A stretch of 64,000 bases of DNA. Origin: Hevea brasiliensis. Taxonomy: Eukaryota > Streptophyta > Magnoliopsida > Malpighiales > Euphorbiaceae. Position numbers and translations under genes: made by a program. Below, piece by piece: positions 1-11,740 of this stretch (within the stretch, counting starts at the first letter, position 1; each line of letters begins with the position of its first letter). The stretch covers positions 52,666,725 through 52,730,724 of the forward strand of contig NC_079510.1 of the NCBI RefSeq assembly GCF_030052815.1, written 5' to 3'. The notes below the pieces were generated by a model. The model was not told the origin of the DNA. It worked only from the letters and a program-made list of their open reading frames with translations, and searched no databases.

Positions 1-1730
1 TGATCAGTACGTTCGGAAAAGATAATATTTTGGTGTTTCAACTTTTTTTAATGTAAAGCAACCTCTTCTCCTCTCCTCTCCTCTCCTCTAGTCTTTTTTC
101 TCTTTTAATTTTTTTTTAGCAGCTACATTGAATTTCTCTTTGGTGCTTACCTTCAGTTCTTTTTTTTTTTTTTACTTATTTTGTTATTTTTTATTAATTT
201 TTTTAATAAATTTTCAAATTTGTATGTATTTAGAACATATCTAGATTTCTCTCTTTAATTTTGATTAGGAATATATCTAGAATTTTCTTTTTAATTTGGT
301 CCTATTTTCCTATTAGTGGAGTCTTTTTTTTCTCCCCCTTAACAAAATTTTATTTATTTTTAATAGTATTTGAATAGATTATTTAATAATTTAAAATATA
401 ATATGAATTATTAATTTTTTAATTTGATTGAAGACTTTGATTCTTTAAGTAAGTATGGGTAATGATGTTTTGTAAATGGAGTCTATTAATGTGACTTTTT
501 TTTAATTGAAATTTAGTAATTTAATCTCTTTTAGAGACTATAGAAATAATAAATTCTCAAAAGGATAATATTATAATTTTTTTTAAAAATTTTTAAAATA
601 AAAAAAAGAATTAATTACTATTTAGTATATTATTCACCTGATCAGATTATATTAAAAATTTTAATTATCTGTATTTATTATTTTTTCTCTTGTGAGAAAA
701 TTATATTATACTTATCTTATAATTTTTATTAATGAATTATGAATTTTTTTTATAAAAATAAAAAAAAAAACAACTTTCAATGTAATTTTAATAGTCATTA
801 GTTAATTCTCACCTTAAGTTTGGCCCGAAAATTATTGGGCTTCCAAAAAATTTTTCTTTTTATAATTTTTAATAATACATTTGACAAGTAAATACATAAG
901 ATATAAAAATAGCATTATAATAAAATTGGTGATCAAAATTATTTTGGTGCCATCCACTTATTAATTAGGCTGCCTCTATGATTAAAGCTAAACTATATTA
1001 ATTTGCATGAGCAATGACGTCCAATATTTTAATTAAGTTGCAGTTTAAAGGAATATATATACAAGTAATTGAGTTATGGACCAGCAATAATTGACATGCC
1101 TAAGTCATGTGGTCCTTTATAGGAGCCTTAGCATCTTAACATAATTAAACAAAATAAAATGAAAGAAGAAAATGATAGAATTATTTTTACACAAGAAATA
1201 TGCCAAATCTCCTATGTAATTACAAATAAATTTTATTTAAAATTTTGAGAATTATTATCATTATTGTCTTTCTGCTATTAGTTTGCATTTGGTTGTTGTG
1301 ATACCAAAAAAAAATTTATTTTATATCATTGATATGGTACATATTATTGCATTGTTTGATTGTGCCAATTTTTTTTTTTTTTAATGTCAAGTTTATATGC
1401 AAATAAGCTTGATATTATAAAAGTTTTAATTAATTATATTCTTTTATTTATTTATATTTATATTTATATATTCTATCATAAATGCCTCACTACATACGAA
1501 TTCAAGATTGGAACCTTCTAATAAAAATTTCAAAGACTTTATTGGTGAGATGTCCATTCACAGAATATCCAACAAAAAAAAATTTCTATTTAAACTTGAT
1601 TTATTATGAATTTAAAATACAATATATTAAAGTCTATATATAAAATAAATAAAATTTATATATTTACATCTTAAATTTATAATAGATCAATCAAGTAAGT
1701 CTAGATATAAGTTTTTATCTATTCATCGAT
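1..1730. other. AT-rich 5' flank of the P450 gene
   Basis: No gene is visible. The stretch is very AT-rich with many short A and T runs and a CTCCT pyrimidine microsatellite near 63-90. The last few hundred bases presumably hold the promoter of the P450 gene. Confidence 0.6.
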
Positions 1731-1737
1731 TATATAT
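1731..1737 (+). promoter_or_regulatory. Probable TATA box of the P450 gene
   Basis: TATATAT lies 57 bases upstream of the P450 start codon, followed by a pyrimidine-rich leader (CTCTCTCATCTTCC). This spacing suits a short plant 5' UTR. TATA-like words are common in DNA this AT-rich, so the call rests on position. Confidence 0.45.
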
Positions 1738-1793
1738 TTCAATCCAAAGACTTTGAGATCTCTCTCATCTTCCAGCTATAACAAAAGCTTATC

Positions 1794-4642
1794 ATGGCAA
1801 CTATTATTGTTCTCTTCGCCTGGATCATTGTTGCTCTTCTGGTGCGAACCTTAGTCAAAATAATTACAAATTCTTGCCCCAGGACTCGCCACCCTCCTGG
1901 TCCTCCATCTCTACCCATCATAGGCCACCTTCACTTGCTAAGCTCTAATTTACCAAAATCTCTTCAAATCCTAGCTAGTCGCTATGGCCCAATCATGCAG
2001 ATCCTAATGGGAGGAAAGCCTGTTGTTGTAGTATCAGACGCAAAAACAGCCAAAGAAATTTTGAAAACCCATGACGTTGATTTTGCTTCTAAGTATGTTC
2101 TTGGTTTCGGTCTCTCAAAATTCAACATATATGATGGGAATAGCTTCGTCAACTGCCAATATGGAACGTACTGGAGGTTCATGAAGAAGCTATGCAGGAC
2201 ACAGCTATTTGCAGGGCCACAGCTGGACCTGTTTATCCATATTCGAGAGCAAGAAACGCTAAAGCTTTTAAAATCACTAGTGGAGAGATCTAGAGAAGGA
2301 GAACCCTGTGATTTAGGTATGGAAATATCAAACTTGTCAAATAATATTATTTGCAAGATGACACTGGGCAAAAGATGTGCAGAGGACCCTAATTTACCCA
2401 TGAAGATAAGGAAATCGATTGGAGCCATGATGGAATATACAGCAAAGCTAAGCTTCACTCAAGTCTTTGGGCCTTTGAAGAAATTTGATCTCTCTGGAAA
2501 TGGGAAAAAGCTTATATCAGTGACTTGGGAGTTCGACGGGCTAATGGAGCAGCTCTTCAAGGAGTATGAAGATAGCAGAATTAATGATTCAGGACAAGAA
2601 GAGAATGATTTGATAAGCATATTGTTGGAGACCTACAGAGACACAAGTGCCGAACTGAAAATAACCAGAAATCAGATCAAAACTTTCTTCCTTGTGAGTT
2701 CTTTAATTTACTTCTTCTAGACATATATATGGTGTTGCATGCTTCATATATAAATTCTCATTACAATCTGGGTTGACATATGCAGGATCAACAGATTAAT
2801 TCTCGCTTATATCAAGGTGTACAATCCTATCTCATATATTCAGTCATTAAAAAAATTACCACATGAAAAAAGTTGTATAAAATTAATTCCACTTGCTTTT
2901 AAAACGAGAAATTAATTAATTTGCTTAAAAAAAAGAACTCAATTAATTTTAAATTTAATTTAATTTTCTCTAATATACTCTTCTATCCATTTTATTTATC
3001 GCATTTGAATTTTTCTTTCATCTAAAATTATCTGTCGCATTTAAAAAATTAAAAAGTATTAACTTTTTTTTTTCAATTTTATCCTTTATTTATACTAAAT
3101 ATAATAAATATTTATACATGAAATAATTATACGAGATAATGGATAATTGAGCATTACTAATATATTTTATAAAAATGAAGTTACCCAAATATGACAGATT
3201 AGCTTTTATAAATTAAATGAGTATAATCCAAAAGTAAATAAGATTTTTCAAATAACTATAATTTTTATTTGGATGAAAATTTAAATTTTTAGTTCAAATA
3301 CAAAATTATAAAATTTTTAAATAATATATCTTTTTAATTTAATGGAGGCATTATAGACCAAGTATAATTAATAGGTTATACAAAAAGAGGTGGCCCCCGT
3401 TCTTTTCTTACCATAAAAGTTAATAACCTGTACATGAAAAGACTTAAACTTAATATACCTGATATATTTAGAATAGGGAATCTTAAAGTACTTTTTAACG
3501 AAATCAAACCTTAATTAATAAAGAAAGAAAACTCTAATACTTATCAGTTTGGATGAACCTATTGGTTTAAAATTATTACACTTATCTAAATGGAGTGATA
3601 TATAATTTTATTTGTAGAACCCTAATAAACAACTTTTATTGATTATTTATCTATTGCCAATACACGTAGATTTCATTATTAAATAGCTCGTTAATTTAAG
3701 CCATAAAAATTAAATTCATTTATTTCCTGATCTGATTGATAGAATAATATAACTCAACTCAACTAAACCTTTATCCCAAAAATTTGGGATTGATTATATG
3801 AATTCGCTTTCTCCACTCTAAATGATGTTGAGTTAAATCCTCAGAAATGATTGATAGAATAATAATTAGGCTAATTTTTTCTTATTGGGCTTTCATTTAT
3901 CACTATTGTTTATGAAATAATTAAAGCAAAGAATTGGCAACATTTCCTTGGATTATTACAAAAAGATCATGCCTATAGATTATAAAAAACTTTTAATTTA
4001 AGTTATTATAATCTTGATTGGCAGGAAATATTCTTGGCGGGTGTGGATACTACAGCAGCAACTATACAATGGGCCATTGCAGAGCTAATCAACAATCCAA
4101 AGATATTGAAGAAGCTAAGAGAGGAGATAGACTCAGAGGTGGGATCAAGCAGGCTAGTTAAAGAATCAGACATCCAAAATCTTCCATACTTGGAAGCCAT
4201 CGTCAAAGAAACACTGAGAAAGCATCCTCCAGGACCCTTACTCCGTAGAGAATGTAACACAGACACCAAGATCAATAAATATGAGATAGAAACAGGTACT
4301 AAGATCCTCGTCAATGCCTATGCCATCATGCAGGACCCTAACATCTACAATGAACCTGATAAGTTCATACCAGAGAGGTTCTTGGTAGATCATCAAGAAA
4401 TGGACTTTTATGGTCAGGATCTTCATTTCCTTCCATTTGGTAGCGGAAGGAGAGCTTGCATTGGAATATCACATGCTTTGATTGTGACAAATGTGACGAT
4501 TGCATCTCTCATACAGTGTTTTGATTGGAAGTTGAAAGATGGAGACAAATATGATATTAAATTAACCACTGGATATTCTGGAGCTATGGCACTCCCTCTT
4601 GTGTGTTATCCCATCACACGTTTTGATCCCTTCAAGGAATAA
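1794..4642 (+). CDS. Cytochrome P450, CYP93/CYP705-like (CYP71 clan)
   Basis: Two exons, 1794-2693 and 4025-4642, joined by a phase-0 GT-AG intron of 1331 bases, give 505 residues, the usual plant P450 length. Visible in order: an N-terminal membrane anchor (about residues 4-24), the proline hinge PPGPP (34-38), the I-helix oxygen-binding motif AGVDTT (305-310), the K-helix ExxR as ETLR (362-365), PERF (416-419) and the haem loop FGSGRRAC with its ligand cysteine at 445. The single intron just before the I-helix motif is typical of A-type P450s. Such enzymes sit on the ER and perform NADPH-dependent monooxygenation of specialised metabolites; CYP93 members act on flavonoids and triterpenoids, but the substrate here cannot be read. 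The usual tryptophan shortly before PERF is a tyrosine. The intron carries a short SINE-like insertion. All key motifs are present and no frame is broken, so the gene looks functional. Subfamily is inferred from recalled family patterns. Confidence 0.88.
3750..3847 (-). mobile_element. Short SINE-like retroposon in the P450 intron
   Basis: A 98-bp segment is flanked by a perfect 17-bp direct repeat, TGATTGATAGAATAATA (3733-3749 and 3848-3864). Read on the minus strand it ends in a GGGATAAAGG block and a TTGAG pentamer tail, like the 3' end of Au-type plant SINEs as I recall them. The long target duplication points to target-primed reverse transcription. A second copy of the same segment lies at 25563-25655. 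Confidence 0.7.
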
Positions 4643-5548
4643 TGCCTAGAAGCAAGCAATTGCCCTCTATTGTCTTTCCCTTTCCTTACCAAATAAAAAA
4701 GTGTACGTATATATATGTCCTGTTGGTGCTATTCAATCAGAGAACTTTGCCCTTGTGTCTTCCATGCACAGATTAAAATATTGTGTGTTAATTATGGATT
4801 TATGTCATCAGTAAAAATTCTGTCTTCTTGGTAGTTTTCACTTGTTAAAAGTTATTTGCTTTGTGCATTAAGTTAAAAATTATATTTATTTTGCCTTTTA
4901 ATCATCGATTAATTCCCTCAAGACTTGCCCTCTTTTGATTGAATCACCTAGCAAGCATTTGTTTTCCACAATCACTCCAACTTTAATTGCAAGAATGTCC
5001 ATAGCTTGATGGGGGGACGTGGTAGGACGTTGAGTGGATTGGAGTTCGGATCATTTGGATTTGAATTTTGATTACCGAAATTTGAATTTAATGTTATTTA
5101 TCTTTGAGCATAGGATAAATTCTTATGGTTTTTTTTTAAGTGCAATTATACTGAAAACATATTATATTACTATGTTAATATGAATGTATATTTAAAAAAA
5201 AAATTAATAACCACTTCTAAGTTTTTTCTTTGTAAATAATAATCACTTCAATTGTTGATGGGTCTTTCCAATTCCAAATATTCACCATGTGACATTTTTA
5301 GATTTTCTATGATAGTTTAATGTTTATTATGAAGTCAATTATAAAAAACTAGAAACCATATGAAAATGAACTTAACAATCATTAGATTAAATATTTACAG
5401 ATTCATATATTTATTATATATTTTTTAATTAATTTTATATAAATTTAAATTTAAATATTTAATCTAACAATTATAAAACTTGTTTTTATATGAAGCTTAC
5501 CCTTAATTATAAGCAATTATAGTTAGACCATATTCCAACAATTTCGCA
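4643..5548. other. 3' flank of the P450 gene, no gene seen
   Basis: AT-rich DNA with the P450 3' UTR at its start (an AATAAA polyadenylation-like signal near 4691). Nothing else recognisable. Confidence 0.5.
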
Positions 5549-5868
5549 GGTTCTAAGAGCTCTAAACCAGAAAAGGCCATTGATTGATCCATTGAACAGA
5601 GGAGGGAAACTAGTCAAAGAAATGGAAATCAGAATCAAGCATCTTTTAGGCATGAATCGGGAAAATCAATAAATCTAATTAAAGTTGATAGACGAACTAG
5701 TGCGACTAGTTGCATTGAAGTATACAAGTCCAATTCAAGTGCTAGACAAAGACATGTAGAGAATCAGTCGCATGTCTCACACTGAAGCTTTCACATAGTC
5801 CAAACTTACAGCTAATCATTAACATATTATACTCATACTCCGTCCTAAGACGGAGAAACGATTGTTTT
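5549..5868 (+). pseudogene. Exon-like coding remnant of unknown origin
   Basis: After an acceptor-like TTTCGCAG, a 41-codon reading frame runs to a TAA at 5672-5674 (begins VLRALNQKRP, ends LGMNRENQ). A one-base shift there reopens a second frame for about 38 codons. Base composition is clearly less AT-rich than the surroundings. This looks like one exon of a host gene with a frameshift. I do not recognise the protein. A Copia element is inserted just after it. Confidence 0.3.
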
Positions 5869-6134
5869 TGTTAGAAGAAAGAATACAAGCAATGAAGGAA
5901 AGGTTGTGTATTTGTCTGTGTCTTATTTACAGAGATATTACATCAATTTATACATGAGAATATGAGTTAATTTAGACAAGAATAATAATTGTTGTAATTA
6001 TGCTACACAAATCTCCTATAATCATGCTAATTGCTGTAATTATGCTATATAAATCTCCTATAATCATGCTAATTGCTGTAATTATGCTATACAAATCTCC
6101 TATAATCATGCTAATTGCTGTAATTATACTAACA
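5869..6134 (-). repeat. 3' LTR of Copia-1 (266 bp)
   Basis: TGTTAG...CTAACA ends. It holds three copies of a roughly 40-bp unit containing AATTGCTGTAATTATGCTA and CAAATCTCCTATAATCATG. The other LTR has only two, which accounts for the 41-bp length difference. Confidence 0.88.
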
Positions 6135-6150
6135 ACCCCCCTCAAACTCA
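6135..6150 (-). other. Polypurine tract of Copia-1
   Basis: Read on the minus strand this is TGAGTTTGAGGGGGGT, directly upstream of the 3' LTR, the usual site for priming plus-strand DNA synthesis. Confidence 0.75.
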
Positions 6151-9100
6151 AGGTGGTAGCACAGGTGCCAACTTGAATTTGCTTAAGAGATCCTGAAAGC
6201 TAGCGGGAGGATGCGTTTTGGTGAATATATCAGCAGTTTGGCTGACAGAGGAGACAGGAATCAAACATATGGTGCCATAAGCAACATGATGACCTACAAA
6301 ATGACAATCAATTTCGATGTGTTTGGTACGCTCATGAAATACATCATTATGAGAAATCTGTATGGCACTTCTATTATCGCAATGAAGCATTGTGGCAGAA
6401 GAATGAGTGACACCCAAATCAGTTAATAACCACCATAACCAAAGTAATTCAGATGTAGCATTAGCAAGAGCACGATATTCAGATTCTGTGCTAGAACGTG
6501 CAATAACAGTTTGCTTTTTGCTATGCCAAGAGATAAGAGAATTACCCAAGAAGAAACAATAATCAGTTGTAAAGTGATTTTCTGTCAGATCACCAGCCCA
6601 ATCAGCATCAGAGTAGCCAGATAATACTAGAGAGGAGGTAGCGGAAAAGTGCAAACCATGAAAAAGAGTGCCTTTGATATAACGAAGGATTCGAAGTACT
6701 GCAGAGAAATGAGTTGAGCGAGGAGCAGACATAAACTGGCTGACCAGATGAACAACATATGAAATATCAGGTCGAGTAACTGTGAGATAAACAAGACTCC
6801 CGACAAGCTATTGATATAAAGTAGGATCATCAAGAGGAGTGGCATCAAGAGGTGTAAGTTTGCAATTGAGCTCCAATGGGGTTGATACTGTTTTGCTATC
6901 AGTGATGCCTGCTCGAGAAAGTAAGTCGGATGCATACTTGGCTTGAGATAGATAATAGCCATCAGAATTTTGAGAAACTTCAAGACTCAAAAAATAGCTT
7001 AGAGAACCCAGGTCTTTCATTTCAAAATGCTGATTGAGATAATGTTATAACTCTGAAATACCAGATGAATCATCTCCTGTTATTATCATATCATCAACAT
7101 AAAGCAACAGAAGAACAATACCACTGTTAGTTCGGCGAGTGAATAATGCAGAATTATGTGGACTAGAGAGAAAACCAAGTTGAGCAAGAGTGAAACTAAA
7201 TTTGGCAAACTGCACTCGAGCTTGTTTTAATCCATATAAGGCTCGTCAAGTTTGCAAACCTTATGAGGAGAATGATAACCAGGAGGAGGATGCATATAAA
7301 CCTCTTATGTTAAATCACCATGAAGAAAAGCATTTTTGACATCCATCTGGAAAAGTTTCCATTTGCGAACTGCAGCAATAGCTAAGAGACTGCAAATAGA
7401 TGTTAATCGGGCCACTGGAGCAAAAGTTTCTTCATAGTCGATACCATAATCTTGAGTGTACCCTTTGGCTACTAAGCGAGCTTTGTAGCGTTCAATAGTT
7501 CCATAAGAACGGGTCTTGATTTTGTAAATCAATTTGCAACCAATTGGGGTCTTGTTTGGTGGAAGATCAACTAAATCCCAAGTATGAGTTTTCTAAAGCC
7601 AAGTTCGCTACCATAGCTTGCTGCCAAAGAGGGTCAGTACTTGCCTCACGATAAGAACGAGGCTCATGAAGGGTTGCAATAGCAGAGTAACAGTGAAAAT
7701 CAGAAAGATAATGAGGAGTTTCTCTTACACGGGTAGAACGATGAAGAGCAGTGCTAGGAGGAGATGTAGGCACAGGTATTGGATCAACAACTGGTGCAGA
7801 TTCAACAGGGGCAAGTGTAGTTCGGCTAATATTGAGCACATCACAATTACCTGGATCAGGACTTGGAAATAGCTCTTTGGAGGAGTCAATGAAAAATAGA
7901 GAGCCAGTATTGATAGAGTGATGAAATTTGAAAAGAGAAGAGAACATAGTATTGTCCCAAAAGATAACATGACGAGAGATGCGTAACTTATTAGAAACAA
8001 GATCCCAACAAAGATACCCTTTGTGTTCAATACCATAACCAAGAAAACAACATAGACGAGCACGGGGTTCTAATTTGGTATGTTCATGAGGTTGTAAAAG
8101 AATAAAAAAAATACATCCAAAAGGTTTAATGATGGAATAGTCAGGAGGTTGTCCAAACAACTTTTTATAAGGAGATAAATTATGAAGAACCAAGGTAGGA
8201 AGACGGTTAATAATATAAACAGCATGAAGAGCTGCTTCTCCCCAAAATTTTTCTGGACATGAGGCAGAAAGAAGAAGAGTACGTACAGAATTAAGAATAT
8301 GGTAATGCTTGCGTTCGGCTCGCCCATTTTGTTGAGAGGTGTGAGGACAAGAATGTTGAACAACGGTGCCTTGTTGACTAAGAAACTGAAGTAAAGAAGA
8401 ATCTCAATATTCCATGGCATTGTCTGTTCGGAGAATTTTAATGTCACAAGAGAACTGAGTTTTAATCATTTTTGCAAATGTGATATAAATTTGTGATAAC
8501 TCATATCGATGTTTCAAAAAATACATCCAAGTAAACCGAGAATAATCATCAATAAATATCACAAAATAACGAAAACCATTTATTGAAGAAATAGGAGAAG
8601 GACCCTAAATGTCAGAATGAAAGTGTCTGAAGTAGTATTATTATGAGAAAAAAATAATGCAGGTTGTTTTGCAAGCTGACAATTTAAACAATTAAATGAC
8701 TCAAACTTAGTAGATCCTAATAATCTACGAGAAATTAAAGGTTGAATTTTATTGGCAGAAGCATGACCAAGACGAAGATGCCATTGGTGAATGGAGGAAT
8801 TAGGGATTGTAGCTGCAGACACAAATCTCTGAGGAAGATGTAAAGATGCAAACTCAAATAATCGACCCACTCTGCGACCCTCCCCAAGAATTTGTCCCGT
8901 TTGTGGATGGGGAGAAAAAATAACATTTAGTCCTTTTTCACACAATTGACCAACAGAAATAAGATTGAGTGCCAAATTAGGGATATAATAGGTGTCAGAG
9001 AGATGAAGATTTGAGGTAGACACATGACCAGTATGTGTGATGTTCATTTTAGTACCATTTGCAGTATGGATTGGTGGTAAGGAATATACAGGTTTTGCAG

Positions 9101-9242
9101 AGGACAAGAATTTAAGATTAGTGGTCATATGATTACAACATGCAGAGTCAAAAAGCCAATAAGAATTACCCAGAGTGGCAGACATGGCAGCAGGAGAATT
9201 AGAAGAGATAACCTGTTTGAATAGTGCCTCAAGATCACTCAT
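6148..9242 (-). pseudogene. Copia-1 pol remnant (protease-integrase-RT-RNase H)
   Basis: Broken pol. In minus-strand order: a protease-like segment (8580-9242) with the active site read as FDSACCNHM instead of the usual DSGA, so the catalytic glycine is changed; a GAG-pre-integrase block with HLRLGH and a paired-cysteine motif; integrase pieces (about 8070-8580); reverse transcriptase pieces with [11 protein letters not shown] (7305-7532) and YVDDMIITGDD (around 7090); and RNase H (6148-6732) with SDADWAGD, SSTESEYRA and ADIFTK. The pieces lie in different frames, so there are at least four frameshifts or stops. Non-functional. Confidence 0.85.
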
Positions 9243-10123
9243 GGTGATGGCAGTAGAATCCTCGATGAGCAGAATAAAGAAGTGATGTAAGAAGATCCAG
9301 GCTTTGAGACATTCTTGAATTTAGAATGCCCTCCTTTTGGTCTTGGAGAGCGTGTGGGACAATGTTCAAGAATATGACCGTAACCATGACAATATCTGCA
9401 TTCTATAGTAGGACAATATGCAAAAGCATGATCAATTTGATTACAATTCTTACAGAGTTGATTGCTAGATTTCTGATGTGAGGATCGAGTAGTTGCAAGA
9501 GCAGTTTCAAATTGAGGAGTTTTATCCAAACTGAGACGAGTCTCTTCAAAAATAATCTCTTGAATAGCAGTATCCAATGATGGGAGTGGATTTCGATGTA
9601 GCAGGGACGCTCGAACGGTCTCATATTCTGATCGAAGAGCCATTAGAACTTGAATGAGATGAAGATGATCTTCACTGATTTTGGCCTGAGATATTTGATT
9701 CCAAATGGGTTGGACCTGGGTAAGAAAATCATTCACAGATTGACCTGCTTCTTGTTTCAGATTATGAAGAGTAGTCCACAACTGATAATAGTGGGCAAGT
9801 CCAGTGGTCTGATATCGATTAGCCAAAAAATCCCAGATTTCTTTTGCAGAGTCATAATTAGCTAATTGGATGTGGATGGACGAGACAGAGGTATTGCGAA
9901 ACCAGGTGATGATCTGATGATTTTTACTATCACAATCCTCAAGACGGTCAGTAAATTTTGCATCAGTTTCATCGTTCTCTCTTGTCGGCGTAGTGATATC
10001 TCCGGTAACAATACGCCAAAGTTTGCGACCTATCAAAAAACTTTTCATTCCTTAAACCCAAAGATTATAGTTGGAACCAGTCAGAACTGTTGCAATAGGT
10101 TTTGAAATATCAAATTTCTCCAT
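9239..10123 (-). pseudogene. Copia-1 gag remnant
   Basis: The likely original start is the ATG at 10123. A TAA follows at codon 24, after which the frame stays open for about 270 codons. The product has the Copia gag (UBN2-like) pattern, with EIWDFLANRYQ and a block around LTQVQPIWNQ, and two CCHC-type zinc-knuckle-like motifs (CKNCNQIDHAFAYC and CRYCHGYGHILEHC) near the C-terminus. It would have formed the particle core and bound RNA. The early stop makes it a pseudogene. Confidence 0.82.
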
Positions 10124-10239
10124 TGATAACAAGATGAGGAGAAAAAAAAAATGGTATAATAACAGGAATGAAAGAATGAACCAGAACAGGTTGTAGAGAG
10201 AGAAGAGAGACCTCAGAAACTAGAAATAAAAGCTTTACG

Positions 10240-10251
10240 GCTTTGATACCA
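10240..10251 (-). other. Primer binding site of Copia-1
   Basis: TGGTATCAAAGC on the minus strand directly after the 5' LTR. It differs by one base from TGGTATCAGAGC, the common plant Copia site complementary to initiator methionine tRNA. Confidence 0.85.
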
Positions 10252-10476
10252 TGTTAGAAGAAAGAATACAAGTAATGAAGGAAATGATTGTGTATTTGTC
10301 TGTTTCTTATTTATAGAGATATTACATCTATTTATACATGAGAATATGAGCTAATTTAGATAAAAATAATAATTGCTGTAATTATGTTACACAAATCTTC
10401 TATAATCATGTCAATTGCTGTAATTATGCTACACAAATCTCCTATAATCATGCTAATTGTTGTAATTATGCTAATA
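10252..10476 (-). repeat. 5' LTR of Copia-1 (225 bp)
   Basis: Matches the 5869-6134 LTR along its length with scattered substitutions, but carries two rather than three copies of the internal 40-bp unit. The terminal CA is mutated to TA. Confidence 0.86.
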
Positions 10477-11740
10477 GTTCTCAAAATAGAAACGTAAAAA
10501 AAACACAGGCAAAAGATCCCAAGAGTTTAATAAGATTTTGATGAATACAAAAATAATTATCGAATTGCCCACATGATATGTATATATATGTGTAAATCTA
10601 ATACAGTGAACGAGTAAGAGAAGAGTGTAACATGCAGATATATAACAGAGAAGTGCGTAGCTTTGCATCAGTGGACATGGCAGCTTTCAGTAACCCCACC
10701 AGCTTCTTCTTCCAGTTCCACTTTCAGTATGTCTTCAACTGTTAGCCTCGCTAGATATAAATCTACATTGAGTTATTGTGGTGGTTAGTTCCATTTTTGT
10801 TAGCTTATATGTGAAGTCCATATAATTTATATACTCTTTTTGTCTCTCTGATTCTTTCTCTTAATTTTGTTTTATAAGCAATTGGTACATGATCATGTGA
10901 TTACAATTAAACGACAGTATGGTTTTAGCATAATCAAAAATATATAATGCTTATAAAAAATTAAAAATTAAAAAATAAAATAGCAAAAAAAAATCCCCCT
11001 TTCAGTGTCAAAATTTTTGTAAATTTATTTTATTAATCAAGTACATAATCTTGAGGGACAAGTTCATTATATCAAATTATTATTCCCCATTTTATATATC
11101 TACAGTATATTTTTCACCCTTATTATTATCTCAACATCGATCATTAAAGATCAATTAAATTCTCTAAATTAGATTTTTCAATTTGCTGTTCTTAATTATG
11201 CTCATTGACAATAAAGCTCTCAAGAAACTGTCAGTAATTTCCCTTAGTGGATAATTAGAATAATCTAGACCTCTTAATTATATTATTTCCGTGCCATTTT
11301 AAGTGATATTTAAAAAAAAATTTTCACTTTAGTTAAAAAAAATTATTTTTTTTTAATTTTACTCTTATCTATTATTATACTCGATTCATTTCTCTTTCTT
11401 ATCACCTTTCTCTATTTTAATTAAATATAAGGATACTTTAATCAATTATTTGTTAATTAGCAGTCGATGGAATAAGCATTTTTGTTTTAAAAATAAATAA
11501 ATAAACCAGCGTTGTGAATGCAGAGTAATTCCCCACAGGAATCTGTCCAAGCACATCTCTGCCTGCTCGCAAATGGTGACGGCCAAAACAAAGACTCGTT
11601 TCAATTGTTTGGTATCAAACTTGGCGGTTGCACCATCGCTACGTCATTACACTTAATTCAGCCAATTCTCATGCTCTAATAAATTGTGTTAAATTCAAAG
11701 AGGAGAGAGTATTAGATAAATTATACATTAATTCATTTTA
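10477..11740. other. Intergenic, AT-rich
   Basis: No convincing gene. A less AT-rich patch at about 10665-10755 reads on the minus strand as an acidic stretch (VEDILKVELEEEAGG) ending in a stop, and may be a coding remnant related to the one at 5549, but there is no support beyond composition. The rest holds nothing I recognise. Confidence 0.4.

Larger units (their letters stand above)
5869..10476 (-). mobile_element. Full-length decayed Copia LTR-retrotransposon (Copia-1)
   Basis: A 4.6-kb element on the minus strand. Its LTRs (5869-6134 and 10252-10476) begin TGTTAG and end CTAACA or the mutated CTAATA. It has a methionine-tRNA type primer binding site inside the right LTR and a G-rich polypurine tract next to the left LTR. 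Flanking pentamers GTTTT (5864-5868) and GTTCT (10477-10481) are a probable target duplication with one mismatch. Internal order is gag, protease, integrase, reverse transcriptase, RNase H, which is Copia order. Several frameshifts and stops and diverged LTRs show it is old and cannot move on its own. Confidence 0.9.
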
